A stretch of DNA of 64,000 nt from Aquiflexum balticum DSM 16537. GTDB taxonomy: Bacteria; Bacteroidota; Bacteroidia; Cytophagales; Cyclobacteriaceae. The position numbers and the translations under genes were made by a program. Under the pieces are notes generated by a model, which ran no database searches, was not told the DNA's origin, and worked only from the letters and a program-made list of their open reading frames with translations. The stretch spans positions 3,180,001 to 3,244,000 of the forward strand of contig NZ_LT838813.1 of NCBI RefSeq assembly GCF_900176595.1, written 5' to 3'. Below, in pieces: positions 9,308-18,431 of this stretch; within the stretch, counting starts at the first letter, position 1, and each line of letters opens with the position of its first letter.

Positions 9308-9390
9308 TCTCGGCTCTCGCATCTCGGCTCTCGCTTCTATTGTCTTGTGTCTTGTGTCTCAAGTCTTGTATCTTGTTTCTTGCGTCTCAG
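9308..9390 (-). repeat. Purine-rich simple repeat 3' of the 9395-11035 gene
   Basis: On the minus strand this reads as variants of AGACGCAAGAAACAAGA, ACACAAGACACAAGACA and GCGAGAGCCGAGATGCGAGA. It lies directly after the stop of the minus-strand gene. Similar tracts occur at 19413-19450, 48845-48945 and 58043-58096, each 3' of a gene in the same sense. Confidence 0.6.
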
Positions 9391-9394
9391 CCTT

Positions 9395-11035
9395 TCACTC
9401 CACCTCCACATCAAACGCCCCATTCACAATTTTTCCATCGATCTTGACCTGTATCCAAATGCGATACTGACCTTCCTCAGGAAATGCGTAAGGAAAAGAT
9501 ACCATACTGTGTTCTGCATGTTCTTCATCAGTCCATTCCCAATGGGACATATCACCCATCAGCAGACTGTCTCTTTCAGCATCCGGAAGTTGGTCCAAAA
9601 ATTCAAGGACCTTGTCTATGCTGTCCGGGAAACTCTGAACTGTGGGCAGGTTGGTGAAACCGATCTTGCCTGTTTCGAATCTTTCCAATAACATCTGCTG
9701 AGAACCCATAGAATAGTTTCCGGTAGGATGGAGGTGGATATAGACCGAACCATCGTGTTTTAGGACTACGGCATGCCCCATCATTCCCAGGTAAGGCTCC
9801 AATTTGGCAGGTTCGCCGGCTTGATCAAATAAGGCGAAATCAAGATTATATAATTTCCCCGCATCAAATTTCCCGGTTTCTGTTTCCCAGATGGCAGTAT
9901 AGCCACCGGGCAAGTCGGTTTTGATGCCAGGTTTACCACAGACCATGATATCTCCATCCAAGGTGCTGACTTTGTTGGTGACTGGGTTGGAAAAAGTGTA
10001 AGTATCATCCCTTCCCAAAATCACATCCTGATTGGAAGCTAAACTGAAGTTATTACCCTCAGGGATGGTCAGGTCTGATACTATGGTTTCAGAAAAACCG
10101 GTATATCTGGTAATGTCCGCAAACACATGATAATCCCCACTGGGAAGGGGCGGGAGTTTGACTTTGTAATTGAGGGTGTCAATTCTCTGTGGATGAAGAT
10201 GGGCAAAAACATCCAAATCGCCTTTCCTGATCAAAAACAAATGCATCAATTTGCCATGGTCTGGAACCATATAACTGAGTTTTCTGGTAATTCTCCCATA
10301 ATTGAGCACTGTAGAATCTACTTTCAGCAACAGATAATCTCCGCCACTTTGCTGTTCGAAAAAGCTTTTGGCCTCAAAAGGCTTGTATAAAGTTTGCTGA
10401 TAATAGGAAGCCTCTGAATCCCACCAGGATTTTCCACCCCAAACCACCAATACCACTACTAAACTTCCGATGACAATGCCGATCTGTTTTTTTCTGTTGA
10501 TTTTTGAACTTCTATGTTCTCCCGGGTCACGGATACTGTCTCCCATGGCTGAAGCTACAATGGTAACCATTAAAATGACCAAGAAAATACCTAGGATGAT
10601 CAATGGAATGCCAAGTTCCATGGGCATATCTTTTTGGGCGGTAGGCATGGCCATAATAGGGACGATGGTTTCAGATGTTTCCCCATTCTCATGAAGAATG
10701 ATCTGCACACTAGAGGTGCCACCTTCCATAAACCATAATTCTCCTTCATATTTCCCTTCTTCACCTACCACGGGCAGCATGGGGTCAGCGATAGGAGTTC
10801 CTTTCAGTCCTGCACTCCAATATACTGGACGGACCTCCATATTGATACCTTGTGGATTTTCAGGAATCACCACGGTAACCAGAGCTATCCCTGGAATTAC
10901 ATCCGGTGGGCTGACATTGGCCAAAATCCTGTAATTGCCCAACTTACCTTCATAAATCACTCCCGGACTGCCCACATGGCTGCTGATTGCGAAACTTACT
11001 ATGAGCAGAACTAAACTAATTAGGATATTCTTCAT
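9395..11035 (-). CDS. Membrane protein of unknown function with HLHP motifs
   Basis: A 546-aa protein that I do not recognise. It has a signal peptide (1-20), a beta-rich first domain (about 25-135), a membrane segment at about 143-166, a short basic loop, a second membrane segment at about 187-204, and a large second exported part. The second part contains two H-L-H-P motifs (FAHLHPQR and YIHLHPTG), histidine-rich DMSHWEW and EEHAEHS stretches, and an ending like a beta-sandwich (IWIQVKIDG). Such histidine clusters suggest metal (for example copper) binding and resemble YtkA-like exported domains. It lies 156 bases downstream of a multi-pass membrane protein on the same strand that likely works with it. 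Confidence 0.7.
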   Translation of the reverse strand: MKNILISLVLLIVSFAISSHVGSPGVIYEGKLGNYRILANVSPPDVIPGIALVTVVIPENPQGINMEVRPVYWSAGLKGTPIADPMLPVVGEEGKYEGELWFMEGGTSSVQIILHENGETSETIVPIMAMPTAQKDMPMELGIPLIILGIFLVILMVTIVASAMGDSIRDPGEHRSSKINRKKQIGIVIGSLVVVLVVWGGKSWWDSEASYYQQTLYKPFEAKSFFEQQSGGDYLLLKVDSTVLNYGRITRKLSYMVPDHGKLMHLFLIRKGDLDVFAHLHPQRIDTLNYKVKLPPLPSGDYHVFADITRYTGFSETIVSDLTIPEGNNFSLASNQDVILGRDDTYTFSNPVTNKVSTLDGDIMVCGKPGIKTDLPGGYTAIWETETGKFDAGKLYNLDFALFDQAGEPAKLEPYLGMMGHAVVLKHDGSVYIHLHPTGNYSMGSQQMLLERFETGKIGFTNLPTVQSFPDSIDKVLEFLDQLPDAERDSLLMGDMSHWEWTDEEHAEHSMVSFPYAFPEEGQYRIWIQVKIDGKIVNGAFDVEVE

Positions 11036-11112
11036 GGTTTAAATTTTTTTGATACCCACAATATGAAAGTAAAATTGAATACATTATGCGGCCCGATGTT
11101 TGAATAGGCGTT

Positions 11113-11140
11113 ACATCGGTCATCGGTCATCGGACTTCGG
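11113..11140 (-). repeat. Short tandem repeat (CCGATGA units)
   Basis: Between two same-strand genes, the minus strand reads GTCCGATGACCGATGACCG then ATGT, a 7-base unit (CCGATGA/GACCGAT) repeated about three times. It lies 3' of the gene at 11192-12394. It has no hairpin potential of its own that I can see. Confidence 0.5.
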
Positions 11141-11191
11141 ACAAGTTTGAAAATTTTTCAATGGAAATTGGCAAGAAAGTCAAAACCCAAA

Positions 11192-12394
11192 TCACCTTTT
11201 CACCTGCTTCATCCAATTTCCCCACGAAAGCCCCAATCTTGAAGTGAGGATTCCGATACCTGCAGCGATCAAAAGCCCGCTTATCAATGCCCAGCCCGTA
11301 TCGATAAACCTGGGATGAAAAGCAAAGCGATACTGAAATTCAGGTGGTGCAGAATATGGCCATGAAAATCTTCCAAAAAACCAGCCTCTTGCCGCTTCGG
11401 TATTGAGGAACTCCGCAAAATACCATTGGGCAGGGACAAAAGTGGCTACAAAAGCAATGGATATCAATGCTGCAAACAACCATTTATTGATATTCCTGTA
11501 CTTGGCCATAAGTACATCTAGGGCAATTGCCGGAACGATTAACAGCATGGGGAAATGATAGGGCTGGAATCTGGTGATATAGTTATAAACCGGGCTTAAT
11601 CTAGGTTCAGCGGGAAATAAAGGTAAAATCCAGACCATAACAGCCATAATGAAGGTATAAGCTAAAGCCATTTTTGTAGCAGCCCATTTATAGGGTGCTG
11701 CATAGGCTACTGACACCATGAAAATGGGGAATATCAGTGCAGCTACCTGATAGGCCAAAGCTCCATGAAGTCTGTTCACAAAGAAATATTCCGAAACCAG
11801 CACATAAACCATCGCCAGTAAAAAACCGGATGAAAGGGCGTACATCCATTCCAAGTGTTTTTTGGTGCGTGGATCTGCTTTTCCTTCCAATTTGTTCTGA
11901 ACTGAGATAACTGAAATCATCGCTCCAAATTGAATCATGATCATTCCCAATCCCAACAAGGCATGCGGCGGTGATAGTATTTTTACATCCAAACCATAAG
12001 TACCATGCCACCAATCATCAAAAGGTGCTGAGGTCAGCATGGCAAATGCTCCCCAAACGCAGAACATGGCGCCAAGGGAACCATGAAAAATGCCCCAGAA
12101 TTTGATGTTTTGGGCTTTTTCCTCTTTCGAACCCCAAAAGCTTGTTTTCAATACTTTTACTCCTGAAAACACTCCTGCGATTACCGCACCGAGATATATG
12201 GCAATATGGGGCGGGGAAAACAGGCCATCCCTTCCCACACTCATATGCCAGGAAATATCCCAAAGTAACCCGACAGCGATGCAAAGAGATGCAAATACGG
12301 AAGCATAGATATAAGTAGGAATTGATTTGACTTTAGTTTCCGTTTTGGTATAGGAAGTTTCTGTCAGTGTGGCTGTTGAAAAATTGTGGTTCAT
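11192..12394 (-). CDS. Multi-pass membrane protein of unknown function
   Basis: A 400-aa protein with about ten hydrophobic segments after a short soluble N-terminus. Histidines lie in or beside membrane segments: LLWDISWHMSVGR, SPPHIAIYLGA, DWWHGTYG, PPHALLGLGM and QPYHFPML. I do not recognise a named family. The histidine placement recalls haem- or metal-handling membrane proteins. The next gene on the strand encodes an exported HLHP protein, supporting a shared metal-related role, which is inference. Confidence 0.7.
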   Translation of the reverse strand: MNHNFSTATLTETSYTKTETKVKSIPTYIYASVFASLCIAVGLLWDISWHMSVGRDGLFSPPHIAIYLGAVIAGVFSGVKVLKTSFWGSKEEKAQNIKFWGIFHGSLGAMFCVWGAFAMLTSAPFDDWWHGTYGLDVKILSPPHALLGLGMIMIQFGAMISVISVQNKLEGKADPRTKKHLEWMYALSSGFLLAMVYVLVSEYFFVNRLHGALAYQVAALIFPIFMVSVAYAAPYKWAATKMALAYTFIMAVMVWILPLFPAEPRLSPVYNYITRFQPYHFPMLLIVPAIALDVLMAKYRNINKWLFAALISIAFVATFVPAQWYFAEFLNTEAARGWFFGRFSWPYSAPPEFQYRFAFHPRFIDTGWALISGLLIAAGIGILTSRLGLSWGNWMKQVKR

Positions 12395-12492
12395 AGTGAT
12401 TTCATTTTAAGGCGAATATAAATATAAAGTCAAAAGATTTAAAGTTTTTTAGAATAGATATAAATATGAGATGAGTTATTTATATTTGATTT

Positions 12493-13188
12493 ATGCCAAA
12501 ATTTGAAATTTCTAAAAAGCAAATAGATTTTTATTTGGAAAACAAAAGTAAATTGGTTGATAAATATCTTAATGCCTTTCCCCAAATAATTGATCCGGAT
12601 GCTGTCAGAGACTTGTTTACTCCAATAGGGTATGATAGAACCAATGTTTCAGAATTTCAGAATGTGTGTAAATTATTGACGGAAGACATTTTTCAGGAAA
12701 TTTTAAGGCGAAATATTGGGATTGTTTCCAAAGTTATTTTTGCTGGAGGATTACCAGCAACAGGAAAATCATCTCATTTGAGAACTTTTGTGCAAAATGA
12801 AATAATTTTTGATGGTACTATTAATGATGAGGATAAGCTGTTGGGTTATATCAGAAAATCGATGCAACTTGGGTATCTTGTTGAAATATTTATATATAGT
12901 TGCGAACCCAAAAGAGCGTTTGAGAGTAATTTAAATAGAGGGTTTTTGTTTGGACGATACGTTCCGATTTCACATTATGTAAAAGTTGCAAAAAGCTTGA
13001 ATAACAGAGAAAAACTTATAAGAATACATTTTCAAAACCAGGTCAAAATCTTTAATTTCGAACATACTAAGTTTGAGGGAAAGCTTAAAAAATTTAGACC
13101 CATTATTATAAAAAGAGATGAACTCGAGACCATTGCAAAAGGACATAAATTCAGAGATAAAAGAACTTTTAAAAAAGTCATTGCCTGA
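12493..13188 (+). CDS. Zeta-toxin-like P-loop kinase
   Basis: A 231-aa protein with a Walker A motif AGGLPATGKSS at about 84-94, as in zeta toxins and related small-molecule kinases. An acidic DGTINDEDK segment follows at about 107-115 and a basic region (CEPKRAFESNLNRG) at about 137-150, fitting the zeta/AAA_33 layout. Zeta toxins phosphorylate UDP-sugar precursors of the cell wall; whether this one does is unknown. A TATATTTG box ends 4 bases before the ATG, which would give an almost leaderless mRNA if used. The next gene overlaps its 3' end by up to 71 bases, suggesting a toxin-antitoxin-like pair. Confidence 0.65.
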   Translation: MPKFEISKKQIDFYLENKSKLVDKYLNAFPQIIDPDAVRDLFTPIGYDRTNVSEFQNVCKLLTEDIFQEILRRNIGIVSKVIFAGGLPATGKSSHLRTFVQNEIIFDGTINDEDKLLGYIRKSMQLGYLVEIFIYSCEPKRAFESNLNRGFLFGRYVPISHYVKVAKSLNNREKLIRIHFQNQVKIFNFEHTKFEGKLKKFRPIIIKRDELETIAKGHKFRDKRTFKKVIA

Positions 13189-13450
13189 AATTTCAGACAA
13201 AGTTTCCAATATGGAATCTTCTATGCCAGCAATAAATGATTTAAAATCAATGATGGAAAAAATAGAAAGATTGTTAATGGAAGCTAGATCATTGACAGCA
13301 GCGAAAAAGATCACTGAAATGACAGAAGAAGAAAGAAGAATGTTATTGATGTGGCCTGATGAAAGAAAATTTTATCTGGAATATAAAAATAAGAACCCTC
13401 AAGATCCTTGGTCTTATTACACGGAATATATTAAGAAGGTTAAAGAATAG
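13118..13450 (+). CDS. Small helical protein overlapping the zeta-like gene, possible antitoxin
   Basis: A charged, mostly helical protein of up to 110 aa. The core SEIKELLKKSLPEISDKV and a likely coiled coil (about 40-75) precede a tail rich in aromatic residues (PWSYYTEYIKKVKE). Starting at ATG 13118 overlaps the upstream gene by 71 bases; a TTG at 13133 would shorten the overlap and ATG 13211 would remove it at the cost of the best-looking N-terminus. I recognise no named family. Position and overlap suggest the partner of the kinase. In known epsilon-zeta modules the antitoxin is usually first, so the order here is unusual. Confidence 0.5.
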   Translation: MNSRPLQKDINSEIKELLKKSLPEISDKVSNMESSMPAINDLKSMMEKIERLLMEARSLTAAKKITEMTEEERRMLLMWPDERKFYLEYKNKNPQDPWSYYTEYIKKVKE

Positions 13451-13540
13451 TTACTTTCAATAAGGCTCAGTTTTTAAAATTATTTTTTTGGATATTTTTT
13501 GGTCCAGTTAATAATGGGATTATTAGCAGAAATCTGTTGT

Positions 13541-15718
13541 TTAGTTAGTGGAACCCGGCCTATAAATCCTCCTGGCATTCTCCAGCACATCTTCCCTATA
13601 ATAACTGACATCCTTGAAAACTCCTTTACTGTAGTTTTCTGCCTGATCTACAAAGTGGGGGGAAAAGGGATTGCCACTTTGTCCACCGGCCAAGAGTGAT
13701 TTTGCCCTGACTTTCTCTCCAAATTCTACTGCAGCGACAAAGCTATTCCCGACATTCCCGTACCATTTTTTGGTATTGGGGTAGGCCCGACTGCCATAAG
13801 CCGCCAAGGAACCCCAAAGAGAGGAATTATATCCTACAGGCAAACTTGGCAACTCATCATAGAATATGCCCTGAATTTCGTTGGTAACCCTTTGGAAGCG
13901 GTTGATTTCGCCCCAAGGGGTGTTCCAGGTTCCAAAGTCTTCTACAAGTTTGTCAATGGCTTTTTCCAGGGCTGATACTTTCATTTCATCAGTGGTATTT
14001 TCGGCCAAAAAGTCAAAAATATAGGCATCCCAAGGCCTATCCAGTTCCCTCCCTGTAGCAATCAATTGATTTCCCCAGAAAACGGCCAAGGATGTGCCCA
14101 CTGAATTGACTCCTGTTTTTAAATCCCAAGAAGAAAGCGCAGCCATAGGTTCTTTCAATTTCGGTTTTCTTGGATCATCTTCAGAAAGGCTTTGGTAAGC
14201 TTTTTCCAATGCAGGAATCATGGGATCAAAGGCCATCAAAGTTGGTTCATAGGCAACTTCCGAGATCAGGGATTCCAATGTAAGGTCTTTTTTGTCGGAA
14301 AGAATCCTGACGGCATTTACTCCTCTTGCATTTTCCAGATCCCAAGCGATATAGGGTGGATAATCTACGCTTTTAGGACTGAATGGTCCAGCAGCAGTAA
14401 ATGGGGTTGAATTACAGTGCTGTATCCAGCCATTCTCCGGATTCTCGATATAGATCATTTCTTCAATTTCATGCAATCCTTTCCATTCAGTAGCAGGATT
14501 ACTTCCATCCACCACATTCCTCCAATCAAATTGTGGATCTCTTACCGGAATAAAATTCCCATGATAGTACACAATATTGCCATCACGATCAGCATAGACC
14601 GTGCTGTTGGAGGAATTGGTTTTCAGTTCCATATTGGCTTTGAACTCCGCATGATTTTTTGTTTTAGTCCGATTATAGGACTGGGTCAGGGCTTTTTCCC
14701 GCTCTACCATCAATGCGATGGCAACCCACTTCCCATTTTCCTCTCTAATGACAGGTCCATGATGGCTATAGAAAGCAGTGAATTCCCTGCTTTGCATTTC
14801 ATTCCCCTCTTTATATGGAACTATGATTTTTTTCTCAATAAGTGGTCTCCATTCTTTCCCGAATTTGTAATGGTATTTTCCTTTCCTTTTTTCAACAGTC
14901 AGGGCATAATGGTCTATGGCATCTGCTTTGGCAGAAGTATGCATCCAGCCGTTGTATTCATTGAATCCTTGGTAGATGAAAAACTGTCCCCAAGTTACCG
15001 CGCCGTATGCATTCAAACCTTCCTCACTGACCATATGAACTTCCGGTCTAAAATAGAAAGATGTATGTGGGTTGATCATCAGAAGGGCATTTCCCGATTT
15101 GGATAATTTAGGTGCAATCGCAAAACCGTTTGAACCCCTTGGTTCTTCCTCCCAATCCCTTTCAGCATAAATAAGATGGGCATAAAAGTCTTTGTCATAA
15201 AATGCTTTCAATTGATTGACCGAAATGCTTTCGATATCACCGCCAATGCTCCCCTCACTGAATGTCAGCGCCATCCAAGGTTCAAATCTGGTAAGGAGTT
15301 TGGGTTTTACTTCAGGATGGGTATAGAGAAAATAATTGATTCCATCTGCCCAGGCATTCATCAGGTCTTTGAGCCATTGAGGGGAGTTTTGGTATTCTTT
15401 TTTCACCACCTCCTCGTCAATATAGAGCTTCATTCTGAGGTCTGCATATATTTCCTTTGCCCCTTCTACTTCTGCCTTTCTACCCATAGCCGTAATGTAA
15501 TTCATTTCCACCCGGTTAAAATCATCCTCGCATTGTGCATAAATCATCCCAAAGACAGCATCAGCGTCTGATTTTCCGTATATATGTGGGACACCCCAAT
15601 GGTCTCTTACAATCTCTGAATTTTGGGCTCTGTTTTCCCATTTTGAAAGGTCTGATTGAGCAAAATTTGAAAAAGTAAGACTGATGAAAATGAAGAAAAG
15701 AAATATTCTATTTAGCAT
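13541..15718 (-). CDS. Penicillin acylase family amidohydrolase (N-terminal nucleophile)
   Basis: A 725-aa secreted precursor with a signal peptide (1-20, cleavage near FAQ). The family N-terminal block VRDHWGVPHIYG is at about 37-48. The predicted self-processing site and nucleophile is Ser196 in PRGSNGFAI, which becomes the new N-terminus of the beta chain. Downstream are the substrate-pocket NPHTSFYFRPEVH and GFNEYNGWMHT blocks. The family includes penicillin G acylases and acyl-homoserine-lactone or aculeacin acylases; the substrate here cannot be assigned. The gene stands alone between convergent and divergent neighbours. Confidence 0.88.
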   Translation of the reverse strand: MLNRIFLFFIFISLTFSNFAQSDLSKWENRAQNSEIVRDHWGVPHIYGKSDADAVFGMIYAQCEDDFNRVEMNYITAMGRKAEVEGAKEIYADLRMKLYIDEEVVKKEYQNSPQWLKDLMNAWADGINYFLYTHPEVKPKLLTRFEPWMALTFSEGSIGGDIESISVNQLKAFYDKDFYAHLIYAERDWEEEPRGSNGFAIAPKLSKSGNALLMINPHTSFYFRPEVHMVSEEGLNAYGAVTWGQFFIYQGFNEYNGWMHTSAKADAIDHYALTVEKRKGKYHYKFGKEWRPLIEKKIIVPYKEGNEMQSREFTAFYSHHGPVIREENGKWVAIALMVEREKALTQSYNRTKTKNHAEFKANMELKTNSSNSTVYADRDGNIVYYHGNFIPVRDPQFDWRNVVDGSNPATEWKGLHEIEEMIYIENPENGWIQHCNSTPFTAAGPFSPKSVDYPPYIAWDLENARGVNAVRILSDKKDLTLESLISEVAYEPTLMAFDPMIPALEKAYQSLSEDDPRKPKLKEPMAALSSWDLKTGVNSVGTSLAVFWGNQLIATGRELDRPWDAYIFDFLAENTTDEMKVSALEKAIDKLVEDFGTWNTPWGEINRFQRVTNEIQGIFYDELPSLPVGYNSSLWGSLAAYGSRAYPNTKKWYGNVGNSFVAAVEFGEKVRAKSLLAGGQSGNPFSPHFVDQAENYSKGVFKDVSYYREDVLENARRIYRPGSTN

Positions 15719-15805
15719 ATCTTGGGGTTTTTATTCCGGGGCTAAAAATAATAAATTGTCAATACAACCAATGAAAATATACAGTTTTAAAAGCAATCAG
15801 AAAAA

Positions 15806-16561
15806 ATGACACGTTTAAGACCTATTGAGCAGGATTTATATGAACAAATAGCCTATGCTGAACTCAGTGGATGGTTGGTGAAAATAAAGAAAAAACCTTC
15901 TTTGTTAAATAAACTGACAAAAAGTACCCAAAGGGGTATTAATAATCTGATTCCGGAGAAAGTACACAAAGCCATTACTTATGCAATTGAAAAAATGGTC
16001 AAAGGGGTTTTATTTGGTACAAAGTATATAACCCCCCAACCTCTTCAAGCCAAACGGTTTGAAGAAAGAGAGTATAAAGTAAAAAAAATCATCAAGTTTT
16101 ATCAAAATACTGCTTCGGCTGAAGGGGCCATAACAGGCGCAGGGGGAATCCTGATGGGCATGGTAGATTTTCCTGCTTTTCTGACCATTAAGATGAAAAT
16201 GCTCTTTGAGATAGCAGCAGCATATGGATATGATGTCAAGAAGTTTGAAGAAAGGTTATTTCTGCTCTACATTTTTAAGTTGACATTTTCAAGTCAATCC
16301 ACCCGGCAATCCACCATTGGAATAATTGAAAATTGGGGAGAGTTTGTAAGTTCTATTCCCAAAGCAGCGGAGGAATTTGACTGGAGGGATTTTCAATTGG
16401 AATATCGGGATTATATGGACCTTGCAAAACTTGCCCAACTCATTCCGATTATAGGTGCGGGAGTCGGGGCTATAGCCAATTATCAATTGGCGAACAAACT
16501 TGGGGAAACTGCAATTTTTTGTTTTAGAATTAGGTATTTTGGTGAAAATATTTCATACTAA
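15806..16561 (+). CDS. EcsC family protein
   Basis: A 251-aa protein with the EcsC-family central region: EGAITGAGGILMGMVDFPAF around 117-136, then LTIKMKMLFEIAAAYGYD. The C-terminal hydrophobic stretch AQLIPIIGAGVGAIANYQLA (about 213-232) could contact membrane. EcsC proteins accompany ABC exporters in Bacillus, but lone copies like this one are common in Bacteroidota and their function is unknown. It is transcribed away from the acylase. Confidence 0.8.
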   Translation: MTRLRPIEQDLYEQIAYAELSGWLVKIKKKPSLLNKLTKSTQRGINNLIPEKVHKAITYAIEKMVKGVLFGTKYITPQPLQAKRFEEREYKVKKIIKFYQNTASAEGAITGAGGILMGMVDFPAFLTIKMKMLFEIAAAYGYDVKKFEERLFLLYIFKLTFSSQSTRQSTIGIIENWGEFVSSIPKAAEEFDWRDFQLEYRDYMDLAKLAQLIPIIGAGVGAIANYQLANKLGETAIFCFRIRYFGENISY

Positions 16562-16801
16562 TTTAATTTAGGATGCCTTGATTTTTTATTTTCCATGCAG
16601 AAATTATAAAAACCAATTGATTTATTGTTACTTTTGTATTTAGGCTTTATTCAGAAGTCATCTGTGTTTTTTTAAAATTTACTCACCCAAATTAAATATC
16701 ACACGGAATGAAAAGAATAGAAAACTTGGAATTTAAAATCCCGTTAATGAATCGGGAATGAAAATAATCTGTAAAAACAATGTTTTATCTATTATAATGA
16801 T

Positions 16802-16809
16802 TATTTTTG
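16802..16809 (+). promoter_or_regulatory. Candidate -7 box (TATTTTTG) for the 16851 lipoprotein
   Basis: TATTTTTG fits TAnnTTTG and lies 41 bases before the ATG at 16851, in a very AT-rich stretch. No strong -33 TTG box was seen at 17-20 bases upstream. Confidence 0.35.
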
Positions 16810-16850
16810 CATATAAAAAAACGTTATTCAATTTATAATTATTGTCGCTT

Positions 16851-17474
16851 ATGTTTAATTCATCCAAATTATCAGCATTATTAGTATTACTTCTTTTGGC
16901 AGGGTTCAGCCTGTTTCTCTCAGGTTGTATCAAAGAAGAAGATCCAACAGAGGTAGTAGTTGGAGAGCCTTTTCAAGGTGGAGTGGTCGGTCATATTTTC
17001 CAACCTGGTGAAGAAGGATTTGTTGACGGAGAGACACATGGTATTATCATTGCCCCGGTTGAGCAGGTTTTTGAATCCCAATGGGGATGTCAGGGCAGCT
17101 CAGTCACAGGCACATCTACAGAGGTCGGTGCAGGTAGGAAAAATACTGAATTGGTATTGGCTTTTCATGATGCGTTGCCTGATTATTACAATAATCCAAC
17201 ACAATGCCATCCTGAAAATGATGGAACAGTCGCAGCAAGACTAACCATCAATTTTGAAAATGGAGGTTTCAATGATTGGTTTATGCCAAGTTTGAAAGAA
17301 ATGGATTATCTGTACCAAAACAGAGATAGAATCGGTGGATTTTCCACGGTTGAATATTGGAGTTCATGTGAGTCAAATGCCACAAATGCCTGTGTCATGT
17401 CATTCATCACGGGAGAGCAACTTTCCAAACCAAAAAGTGAAGTAAGAAGAGTTAGGGTAATCAGATTTTTTTAA
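16851..17474 (+). CDS. Lipoprotein with DUF1566-like domain
   Basis: A 207-aa lipoprotein. The N-terminus has a long hydrophobic segment ending in the lipobox FLSGC at about 21-25, followed by acidic IKEEDP. The body shows GGVVGHIFQPGE, then GFNDWFMPSLKEM and EYWSSCES, which match the DUF1566/FISUMP style (W-x-x-P-S-x-x-E, YWSS) of surface proteins. I start at ATG 16851 rather than TTG 16842, which adds three residues before a natural signal. A bidirectional terminator follows at 17495-17529. The function is unknown. Confidence 0.78.
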   Translation: MFNSSKLSALLVLLLLAGFSLFLSGCIKEEDPTEVVVGEPFQGGVVGHIFQPGEEGFVDGETHGIIIAPVEQVFESQWGCQGSSVTGTSTEVGAGRKNTELVLAFHDALPDYYNNPTQCHPENDGTVAARLTINFENGGFNDWFMPSLKEMDYLYQNRDRIGGFSTVEYWSSCESNATNACVMSFITGEQLSKPKSEVRRVRVIRFF

Positions 17475-17494
17475 ATTCAACTAACCTAAATTTG

Positions 17495-17529
17495 AAGAGG
17501 GTCAAGAAACTTAGTTTTTTGACCCTCTT
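17495..17529. terminator. Bidirectional intrinsic terminator
   Basis: An 11-bp perfect inverted repeat (AAGAGGGTCAA ... TTGACCCTCTT) around a 13-base loop, with T-runs on both sides. It lies between the converging lipoprotein and DUF1080 genes and can serve both. Confidence 0.8.
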
Positions 17530-17538
17530 TTTGTTTTA

Positions 17539-18306
17539 TCAAAAATCAGTTCCTTTGCTGCCCAAGTCCAAAGCCTGAATCCAGATATTGCGATAAAGGA
17601 CATCATGCCCTTCAGCCTGCAGTTTGATACCTCCCGGACGATCGGTGATTCCTTTACCGCCATCATTTCCACCATCCTGTCCCGAATTTGGGCCACCCCA
17701 AACCTGCTGGATTGACTTGTCTTCATGGATTTTTTTTCCATTAAAATAAATTGTAACGCGTGCTTTTTCAGTCAATTTTCCGCCTTCAAATCGGGCTGCC
17801 TTAAACAGGATGTCATAAGCATTCCATTTCCCCACGCCATTATACGCCTCTTCCAATGGCAGGTGTTCATTGATAATTGCAGCCATTCCGTGAAGTCCAT
17901 AATCCCCGTCCAGGATCTGAATTTCATACCTGTTTTGAAGATAAACACCCGAGTTTCCCCCTTCTTTCTGGACCAAAAACTCAACGTGTAACCTGAAATC
18001 TCTAAATTCTTCTTTGGTTACAATATCCGCAGCTCCATAAAGACCGCCTGCAGCGGCAGGATCGTTGCTGTTCATAGCGTTACCCTTATCGACAGGATCT
18101 TTTACTATTTGCCATTTGATAGGAAGTTGGGCTTTGAATCTAGGACCTTCCCAATAAGTCCAATTATTATCCAGCATTTTTCTGCTTCCATCAAAAAGCA
18201 TTTTTGCCTCTTTGAGTTTTTTGGTACCCACACCAACTTGGGAAAACGAAATGAAAGGAATTGCCAATAGGATAATGGTCAATAATGATTTTAATGAATT
18301 GTTCAT
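17539..18306 (-). CDS. DUF1080 (3-keto-disaccharide hydrolase-like) secreted protein
   Basis: A 255-aa protein with a signal peptide (1-22, near SFS-Q) and the DUF1080 concanavalin-like fold marks: YGAADIVTKEEFRDFRLHVEF around 89-109, GGNSGVYLQNRYEIQILD around 115-132, and a C-terminal GGIKLQAEGHDVLYRNIWI around 224-242. DUF1080 proteins bind or cleave sugars, some acting on 3-keto-glycosides. It is a single gene with its stop next to a shared terminator. Enzyme activity is not certain from sequence. Confidence 0.85.
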   Translation of the reverse strand: MNNSLKSLLTIILLAIPFISFSQVGVGTKKLKEAKMLFDGSRKMLDNNWTYWEGPRFKAQLPIKWQIVKDPVDKGNAMNSNDPAAAGGLYGAADIVTKEEFRDFRLHVEFLVQKEGGNSGVYLQNRYEIQILDGDYGLHGMAAIINEHLPLEEAYNGVGKWNAYDILFKAARFEGGKLTEKARVTIYFNGKKIHEDKSIQQVWGGPNSGQDGGNDGGKGITDRPGGIKLQAEGHDVLYRNIWIQALDLGSKGTDF

Positions 18307-18431
18307 GTTTTTTAATTTTGGGTTTGATTCATCAATTTAGTCAGGATTTTTCAGATATGTTGATTGATTCATTCTTTAAAATTATAAACAAAAGATCTTT
18401 ATCTTGCTTTTTAATACCAAAGGCTCTGTTT

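Noticed and set aside
9395..9691. Plus-strand open frames antisense to real minus-strand genes (for example 9347-9691, 14417-15106, 23383-24186, 47981-48373)
   Set aside because: They shadow well-supported genes and have protein sequences with no recognisable domains.
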